10,705 nucleotides of DNA from positions 1 to 10,705 of the forward strand of contig CAMCOJ010000043.1 in NCBI GenBank assembly GCA_945876405.1, read 5' to 3'. This document shows positions 5,825 to 10,705 of the stretch, piece after piece (the first letter of the stretch is position 1; each line of letters begins with the position of its first letter). The DNA comes from an uncultured Ruminococcus sp. GTDB lineage: Bacteria; Bacillota; Clostridia; Oscillospirales; Ruminococcaceae. Under the pieces are notes generated by a model. It made no database searches. It was not told the DNA's origin and saw only the letters and a list, made by a program, of their open reading frames with translations. The position numbers and the translations under genes were made by a program.

Positions 5825-6895
5825 ATGAAAAATTTTAAAAATTTCAGAACAAAGGCACTGTCAGTATTTCTCGTTTGCACAGCACTTCTTACTTCCTGCG
5901 GTGCATCATCGAAAAATGAGATGTCAATGACAGCGACAGAATCAGCTGCCGGCAATTTTAAGGGAATTGCTCAGGATAATGGTTATTCGGAAGATTATTA
6001 TTACGAAAGTGATAATGCAGATGGTTTTTATGAAAATGGTTATGCAGAAGAATCCGCAGATGAAAACACAGTTCATGCGGAAGATGTTGATACAAAGAAA
6101 AATGATGTATCCGGAAATAACATTGACCGTGAGATGCTTGTTTATTCGTGCACAATGAACGTGGACGTACTTGATTTTGAAAATGCTTCAGAGCAGTTCA
6201 GGACAAAGCTTAATCAGTATCAGGGATTTATCGAAAGTGAAGATCTCAGTGACGGCGGCTCAACAGGCAGATGGTACAATGAGGACGAGCAGAAGTGGCA
6301 TACATACACTGCAACGGTAAGAGTGCCAAGCAGGGTATATGAGGATTTCTGCACAGCAGTTGCTGAGCTTGGCGATCTGAGAAGCAAAAATGCATCAGTT
6401 GAAAATGTAAGTCAGGAATATCACGATCTTTCAACAACACTGGATATATATGAGAAGAAGGAAGACAGATATCTTGAGATGCTCGCAAATGCGAAGGACG
6501 AAGTTAATGCTGTTGCAATTGAGGATAAGCTGACCAGCATACAGGTTGAGATTGCAAAGCTTAAGACACGTATGAATCAGATAAAGACAGACGTTGCGTA
6601 TTCGTATGTGTATGTAACAATCAGCGAAGTAAAGGAATATCAGGCTGAACCTGTACACCAGGATACATTCGGACAGAGACTTGGGAATACTCTTAAAGAT
6701 GCAGGCAGCGGATTCCTGAATTTCCTTGAAGGACTGCTCTTTTTGATTATTTATATGTTACCGTATCTGCTGCTCTTCGGAGGAATAATCTTCGTTATTA
6801 TCATGGCCGTAAAAGCTGTTAAGAAAAAGAAAGCTAAAAAACAGAACAATGGAGTTAAGAAACCTGAAAAATCTGAGAATGAGAATAAGGAGTAA
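5825..6895 (+). CDS. DUF4349 lipoprotein with C-terminal membrane anchor
   Basis: A 356-residue envelope protein. The N-terminus is a lipoprotein signal peptide ending LLTSC, with C25 as the lipidated cysteine. Residues 30-98 are low-complexity, acidic and Tyr/Asn-rich. From about 100 to 270 it matches DUF4349: a REMLVYSCTMNVDV opening strand, TATVRVPSRVYEDF, then a predicted coiled coil (about 205-262) and a VAYSYVYVTISE closing strand. A strong membrane helix follows (about 304-329) and a Lys-rich cytoplasmic tail. DUF4349 proteins are membrane-anchored and often encoded beside ECF sigma/anti-sigma pairs; their molecular function is not established. It lies 24 bases after the anti-sigma candidate with an AAAGGA site. 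Residues 66-80 repeat an acidic motif found in that upstream protein. It may be a co-sensor or an envelope stress component. Confidence 0.85.
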   Translation: MKNFKNFRTKALSVFLVCTALLTSCGASSKNEMSMTATESAAGNFKGIAQDNGYSEDYYYESDNADGFYENGYAEESADENTVHAEDVDTKKNDVSGNNIDREMLVYSCTMNVDVLDFENASEQFRTKLNQYQGFIESEDLSDGGSTGRWYNEDEQKWHTYTATVRVPSRVYEDFCTAVAELGDLRSKNASVENVSQEYHDLSTTLDIYEKKEDRYLEMLANAKDEVNAVAIEDKLTSIQVEIAKLKTRMNQIKTDVAYSYVYVTISEVKEYQAEPVHQDTFGQRLGNTLKDAGSGFLNFLEGLLFLIIYMLPYLLLFGGIIFVIIMAVKAVKKKKAKKQNNGVKKPEKSENENKE

Positions 6896-6898
6896 TCT

Positions 6899-7867
6899 AT
6901 GTACCTTGTATTCGACGTTGGCGGAACATTTATAAAGTACGCCGTTATGACAGAAGACGGAACTGTCTGTGAAAAGAAAAAAATACCCACACCTGTCGGG
7001 GTGGATAATACACTGGATGATTTTACCGAAGCAGTTTACGGTGTATACTGTCTGTGCTCGAAGGATTATCGGATAGACGGAATAGCAATAGGCATGCCGG
7101 GGCAGGTGGATGTGGAAAAGGGAATTGTATACTGCGGCGGTGCAATTAAGTATATGGATGACATTCCGCTCGGAGAGATTATCTCGGAAAAATGCGGCGG
7201 AATCAGAGTTTCGGTTGAAAATGACGGAAAATGCGCAGCCCTTGCTGAAGTCTTTTCCGGAAATGCCTCGGATGTGCAGAATGCAATTGTGATTGTATTC
7301 GGCACAGGAATAGGCGGCGGAATAATAAAGGACAGAAAAATACACCGCGGCAACCATCTGCTGGCAGGAGAACTGTCCTTCAGCTTTGTGGATATGACAC
7401 GCGGTGATCTGGAGAAAATTGATAAAATACCTTCGCTTGAAAAAATGTCCGTTGAACGTTCATTTGAGGAGGCTCCGTTTACCTGGAGCTGCCGCGACTC
7501 AACCCTTGCACTTGTTCACAGAGTAGCAAAGGCAAAGGGGCTGCCGGACAGCGAAGTAAACGGTGAGCTTATTTACAAATGGATTGATGAAGGCGACACG
7601 GTAACCGAAAGTATAGTTGAAGATACATATTTCAGCATAGCGAAGCAGTGCTGCAATCTTTATGTTGCCTTCGACCCTGATGTAATTCTAATAGGCGGCG
7701 GAATAAGCGCACAGCCGGCATTTACAGAGGGAATAAAGAGATATGCTGAGCGTCTCTCCAAAATAACAAAGGTGTACAGAAATATGCGGATTGATGTATG
7801 CCTGCACCGCAATGACGCAAACCTTATCGGTGCTCTCTGTAATTTCATACAGATGTACGGGAAATAA
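6899..7867 (+). CDS. ROK-family sugar kinase without the zinc motif
   Basis: A 322-residue cytoplasmic kinase of the ROK family, which phosphorylates glucose, N-acetylhexosamines, fructose or beta-glucosides with ATP. Motifs seen: phosphate loop DVGGTFIK (6-13), GMPGQVD, catalytic END with D109, second phosphate loop GTGIGGG (135-141), HLLAGELS (153-160) and a C-terminal DPDVILIGGGIS. Typical ROK kinases have a GHxxxx..CxCGxxGC zinc-binding segment just after AGE; here AGELSF leads into unrelated sequence with none of these cysteines. There is no N-terminal helix-turn-helix, so it is a kinase and not a repressor. The start is three bases after the previous stop, with the AAGGAG site inside the preceding gene's end, so translation is coupled. 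The substrate is unknown; a zinc-less ROK subgroup such as beta-glucoside kinases is a possible match. Confidence 0.88.
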   Translation: MYLVFDVGGTFIKYAVMTEDGTVCEKKKIPTPVGVDNTLDDFTEAVYGVYCLCSKDYRIDGIAIGMPGQVDVEKGIVYCGGAIKYMDDIPLGEIISEKCGGIRVSVENDGKCAALAEVFSGNASDVQNAIVIVFGTGIGGGIIKDRKIHRGNHLLAGELSFSFVDMTRGDLEKIDKIPSLEKMSVERSFEEAPFTWSCRDSTLALVHRVAKAKGLPDSEVNGELIYKWIDEGDTVTESIVEDTYFSIAKQCCNLYVAFDPDVILIGGGISAQPAFTEGIKRYAERLSKITKVYRNMRIDVCLHRNDANLIGALCNFIQMYGK

Positions 7868-7889
7868 AATGTCCGTACTTCACTATATT

Positions 7890-9194
7890 TTACACAGAGG
7901 ATTCTGAGGAATTTTTCTGTGAAAGTCTGTAAAGGTACTCGGTAGCAAACTGAATTTTTGTTGCATTAAATTCGCTGCTGTTCGGGAACAGGAAATAAGT
8001 ATTGTCAAGTGTGGACAGTGTTATACACTGTCCCATTTTTCTGTAGTCATATTCTGTGTGAACGGAAATCATTGAAGATGGCGGAAACTCAAGAGTTTTT
8101 TCCTCTTCATCGCCGTAGTCTCTGAAGGTGAGAGAGAATCCGTTTTTATTGTGAATAAGACGCCCTGTTCCGCAGCTTATAAAGTTGACGGCATTCGGGA
8201 GTGCGTGAATCCGCACTTCAGTGTCCAGACTGTACGTTCCTTCGTCAATTTCTCTGTGAACACAGGAACGCTCCCATTCATACCAGGACGGAATATGGGA
8301 AAACCTGTTTTCAGCTCCGTCCTTAAGCATTCTCCCGTATTCATTCATATAATAGCGGGAGCCGCATTTTTTACAGAAAATCTCTGCGCCGCTGCTGTCT
8401 GTGGAATAGTCAGTTTCACATTCAGGACAGCGGTAAAGTGCTTTGTGAAGGCCTTCAGCACGGAAACTGCTGCTGATGGCCATTTTTTTATCATACTGCC
8501 ACTGATATTCATCATAGCTGAGGTATCCGGATATTGTTTTGTGTATATCTTCCAGCGTCATACCTTTGATTTCTTCCCCTTGTATGAGCATTCTGAGTTC
8601 TGCCTCAAGTTTTACGCCTTTTCTTTTGCGGGTATTCCAGATGGGTGACTGGAGATAATTTCCGTGCATATTGAGTCCCACTACAGGTACACCAAATTTT
8701 TTCGCCATCTTGCTGACAGAAAGCGGAATATCCGTATTTGTCCCGACATTTGCGTAGCGTGCCTCCGGATAAATGACAATTATACCTTTTCTGTCAAGTA
8801 CACGTTTAATATTCTGAACCAGAGCTATGTCATTTACAAACTTTCTTGTTCCGAGACAGCCTATCTGACGGTAAATCCATTCACCGAAAAATTCAAATCC
8901 CTCAAGTTCGGAAACATAATTTGCCCTGTATGGAAAAAGGGCGAGGGGTGTAACGTAAAAATCCATCCAGGCGTGGTGCGAACCAAGTACAATAAACGGT
9001 GGTTTTACGCCCTTCATATTTACTTTGTTTATTTTTAGTCCTGTTCCGAGTGTGAACAGACGGCATAACAGCCAGATAAGTGGCATGAGAAAGAAATTCT
9101 GCTTTGGCGGAATGCGAAACCGGTCAAAAGGCTTTGTGTTGATATTTTTTCTTTTTCTTACCGTAAGTTCACTTTGTCCGTTATTGTTTTTCAT
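7890..9194 (-). CDS. PlsC-like acyltransferase with internal zinc ribbon
   Basis: A 434-residue protein in three parts. The first (about 34-215) is a lysophosphatidate-type acyltransferase: a membrane-associating hydrophobic stretch (34-50), the catalytic H73-x4-D78 box (HHAWMD), a GTRKF motif with R117 and a YPEARYA motif (142-148) in place of the usual FPEGTR. Such enzymes move an acyl chain from acyl-ACP or acyl-CoA to lysophosphatidate or related lipids at the membrane. The second part is a four-cysteine zinc ribbon (C256, C259, C274, C277). The third (about 300-425) is unrecognised, beta-rich and lacks membrane segments. Standard PlsC proteins are about 200-250 residues, so this is an unusual fusion. 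Its ATG overlaps the permease stop by one base (TGATG), indicating coupled translation. The acceptor substrate is uncertain. Confidence 0.8.
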   Translation of the reverse strand: MKNNNGQSELTVRKRKNINTKPFDRFRIPPKQNFFLMPLIWLLCRLFTLGTGLKINKVNMKGVKPPFIVLGSHHAWMDFYVTPLALFPYRANYVSELEGFEFFGEWIYRQIGCLGTRKFVNDIALVQNIKRVLDRKGIIVIYPEARYANVGTNTDIPLSVSKMAKKFGVPVVGLNMHGNYLQSPIWNTRKRKGVKLEAELRMLIQGEEIKGMTLEDIHKTISGYLSYDEYQWQYDKKMAISSSFRAEGLHKALYRCPECETDYSTDSSGAEIFCKKCGSRYYMNEYGRMLKDGAENRFSHIPSWYEWERSCVHREIDEGTYSLDTEVRIHALPNAVNFISCGTGRLIHNKNGFSLTFRDYGDEEEKTLEFPPSSMISVHTEYDYRKMGQCITLSTLDNTYFLFPNSSEFNATKIQFATEYLYRLSQKNSSESSV

Positions 9195-10618
9195 CAGACT
9201 GTAACATCCTCTCTGTCCTGAAGCAGATATTTTTTTACCGGCGGAATGAGGCTCAGAAGGAAATAAAGAACCCCTGTTCCCAGGAACGAAAATCCTGTTG
9301 GTGTAAGATAGAATAATGCCATATTGTGTATTTCACCTGTTACAGGGTTATAAACTGAGAGAGACATTGCTACTCCGGCGGCAACGCACAGAAGTCCGAC
9401 GATATTAAAACCTTTGGTATAGTAATAGCAATTATGGCCTTTCAGCTCGAAGGCAGAGCGGATTGAAAATTTCTGTTTTCTTACGATAAAGAAATCTGTA
9501 AACAGGAGGGCGGCGAGGGGAGCGTATATGCAGGCACTGACAGTAAGGAATGTTCCGAAGTATTCGATAATTTTACCCCAAACGCAGAGAACCGAAACGT
9601 ATAATCCGAGGATAAGTATCAGCACGGTGTAGTTTGCCCTTTTAAATGAAGATTTAAGCATGACACCGTATATGTATGAGCCGACCGCCTGCGTTCCGAT
9701 GTTGGCGAAAGCCACAAGAAGCAGTGAGCTGAGTGCAAGTGCCGGAACGGAAAGAGTTGCAAGCATCATGGTAGGGTCGTCGATCATTTCACCGGTTACA
9801 TACTGCATTGCAATTGACATAACTGCTCCAACAACTACGAAGAATGAACCGGCAAGTCCCTGTCCGAGTACGCCGGCCCAGAAACCGGAGTTTTCTTTTT
9901 TTGTAAGACGCGGAACTTCTGCCATACCGCCCACAAGAGTAATTACAAATGCGAAGTTTGCTTCGATTGAGATAATATAGGGAATAATATTCAGTTCGCC
10001 CTCCGGCCTTTCCGGTTTGTATTCCCAGATTAAGTCAAAGGGAACGGAGGTGAATCCGACAATCACTACGACTACTCCGAGCAGCATAAGAAGGGGAACG
10101 AGAATACGTGTTGTCCAGGTAATGGCACCGATTCCCTTGTATGCAATAACCGTACCGATAACAACGCAAAGTACGGCGAGAACTGTGTGCATGTATGCCG
10201 GCAGTGAAATGCCGAACAGACCGAGAAGGCTGTTCATTGAGGAGGCAAACAAATCCGCGCATACGGCATACCAGGGAAAATTAACTGCAATTATGAGCAC
10301 AGTCATAAAAACCACGCCGTTTTTGCCAAATACACTTTTAAGCCATACCCAAATATCAATACCGTACCTTACCGAGAGAATAACCGGCAGCTGATATATG
10401 GCAAGCATAAGAACTGCACCGAAAAATGCACCTGTGATAAGCTGTTTAAATCCCACCAGGGTGGCAAGATATGTTCCCTGTGTATAGCTCCAGGTTGCTA
10501 TACAGTATCCTGAAAGCACAAGAAGAGCATCTATAAATCCGTAAATTTTCTCATTTCTCAGAACAGGAGCGATACCGAAAATCGCCTCGTGTTCAACCTG
10601 TTTGTTTACTTTGTTCAT
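9194..10618 (-). CDS. NCS1-family permease (cytosine/purine/hydantoin type)
   Basis: A 474-residue polytopic membrane protein with about 12 hydrophobic segments, matching the nucleobase:cation symporter-1 family, which imports cytosine, purines, uracil, allantoin, hydantoins or thiamine with H+ or Na+. Family-like features include the YGFIDALLVLSGYCIATWSY first helix region, NFPWYAV in helix 3, EANFAFVITLVGGMAEVPRL (219-238) and FANIGTQAVGSY near 304. The true start is the ATG at 10616-10618, preceded by GGAGGAAAAC. A longer reading from 10678 adds 20 residues beginning MCIRDS, but these include translated sequencing adapter. Its promoter is lost beyond the contig end. The stop overlaps the acyltransferase start. 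No nucleobase-metabolism gene is present to fix the substrate. Confidence 0.88.
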   Translation of the reverse strand: MNKVNKQVEHEAIFGIAPVLRNEKIYGFIDALLVLSGYCIATWSYTQGTYLATLVGFKQLITGAFFGAVLMLAIYQLPVILSVRYGIDIWVWLKSVFGKNGVVFMTVLIIAVNFPWYAVCADLFASSMNSLLGLFGISLPAYMHTVLAVLCVVIGTVIAYKGIGAITWTTRILVPLLMLLGVVVVIVGFTSVPFDLIWEYKPERPEGELNIIPYIISIEANFAFVITLVGGMAEVPRLTKKENSGFWAGVLGQGLAGSFFVVVGAVMSIAMQYVTGEMIDDPTMMLATLSVPALALSSLLLVAFANIGTQAVGSYIYGVMLKSSFKRANYTVLILILGLYVSVLCVWGKIIEYFGTFLTVSACIYAPLAALLFTDFFIVRKQKFSIRSAFELKGHNCYYYTKGFNIVGLLCVAAGVAMSLSVYNPVTGEIHNMALFYLTPTGFSFLGTGVLYFLLSLIPPVKKYLLQDREDVTV

Positions 10619-10661
10619 GTTTTCCTCCGTTATTTTATAAATGCTCCGCCGATAACTGCAG

Positions 10662-10705
10662 CTGTCTCTTATACACATCTGACGCTGCCGACGATACTCC
10701 TTGTG
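10662..10705. other. Nextera sequencing adapter and index, not genomic
   Basis: CTGTCTCTTATACACATCT (10662-10680) is the Tn5 mosaic end used in Nextera libraries. GACGCTGCCGACGA (10681-10694) completes the reverse complement of the read 1 adapter. TACTCCTT (10695-10702) is the reverse complement of i5 index 507 (AAGGAGTA). GTG (10703-10705) is the first part of the P5 region. Genomic sequence therefore ends at about 10661. Read on the minus strand, the adapter encodes MCIRDS and creates a false gene start. Confidence 0.98.

Noticed and set aside
7855..7878. GTACGG/CCGTAC hairpin at the ROK stop codon as a terminator
   Set aside because: Only six base pairs with a 12-base loop and no T tract on either strand.
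7893..7921. CACAGA/TCTGTG inverted repeat at the convergent gene ends as a bidirectional terminator
   Set aside because: It lies inside the acyltransferase end, the stem is interrupted, and no T run follows on either strand.
8151..8648. 165-residue plus-strand open frame opposite the acyltransferase
   Set aside because: The minus-strand frame carries recognisable catalytic and zinc motifs; the plus-strand translation shows no domain and no ribosome binding site.
10619..10678. 20-residue N-terminal extension of the permease beginning MCIRDS
   Set aside because: It is encoded by Nextera adapter plus 5' untranslated bases. The real ATG at 10616-10618 has a good GGAGG ribosome binding site.

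Overview
The window is an AT-rich chromosomal segment (or metagenome contig) from an anaerobic, low-GC Firmicute. Gene content, codon use, AGGAGG-type ribosome binding sites and the ferredoxin-linked arylpyruvate oxidoreductase fit a Ruminococcus-like member of the Oscillospiraceae. This placement is an inference from sequence style, not a database result. No phage, CRISPR, IS or RNA genes were seen. The last 44 bases are not biological: they are Illumina Nextera adapter plus index.

Bases 1-4489 hold a complete plus-strand operon: a strong extended -10 promoter (31-59), iorA and iorB (indolepyruvate:ferredoxin oxidoreductase), an intercistronic hairpin, a phenylacetate-CoA ligase of the PaaK family, and a small protein made of two ACT domains. 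It ends in a GC-rich, highly structured trailer and a clear intrinsic terminator (4449-4489). Together the enzymes interconvert aromatic 2-oxoacids, arylacetyl-CoAs and arylacetates. In rumen anaerobes this chemistry can run toward aromatic amino acid synthesis by reductive carboxylation. The ACT protein is a plausible sensor of the amino acid product.

Bases 4490-7867 hold a second plus-strand operon: two dyad-symmetric sites upstream, an ECF-type sigma factor, a single-pass membrane protein that is probably its anti-sigma factor, a DUF4349 lipoprotein with a second, C-terminal membrane anchor, and a ROK-family sugar kinase without the usual zinc motif. Spacings are 15, 24 and 3 bases. The two membrane proteins share a 15-residue acidic motif in their extracytoplasmic parts, which suggests they evolved or act together.

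Bases 7890-10618 hold two minus-strand genes that meet the ROK gene tail to tail. An NCS1-family permease (nucleobase/hydantoin type) comes first in transcription. It overlaps by one base (TGATG) a PlsC-like acyltransferase that carries an internal four-cysteine zinc ribbon and an unrecognised C-terminal domain. The permease's apparent N-terminal extension beginning MCIRDS is translated adapter; its real start is at 10618.

The points most worth following up are the shared motif in the sigma-linked membrane proteins, the mutually exclusive RNA folds before the terminator at 4449-4489, the acyltransferase/zinc-ribbon fusion coupled to a permease, and the adapter artefact at the contig end.
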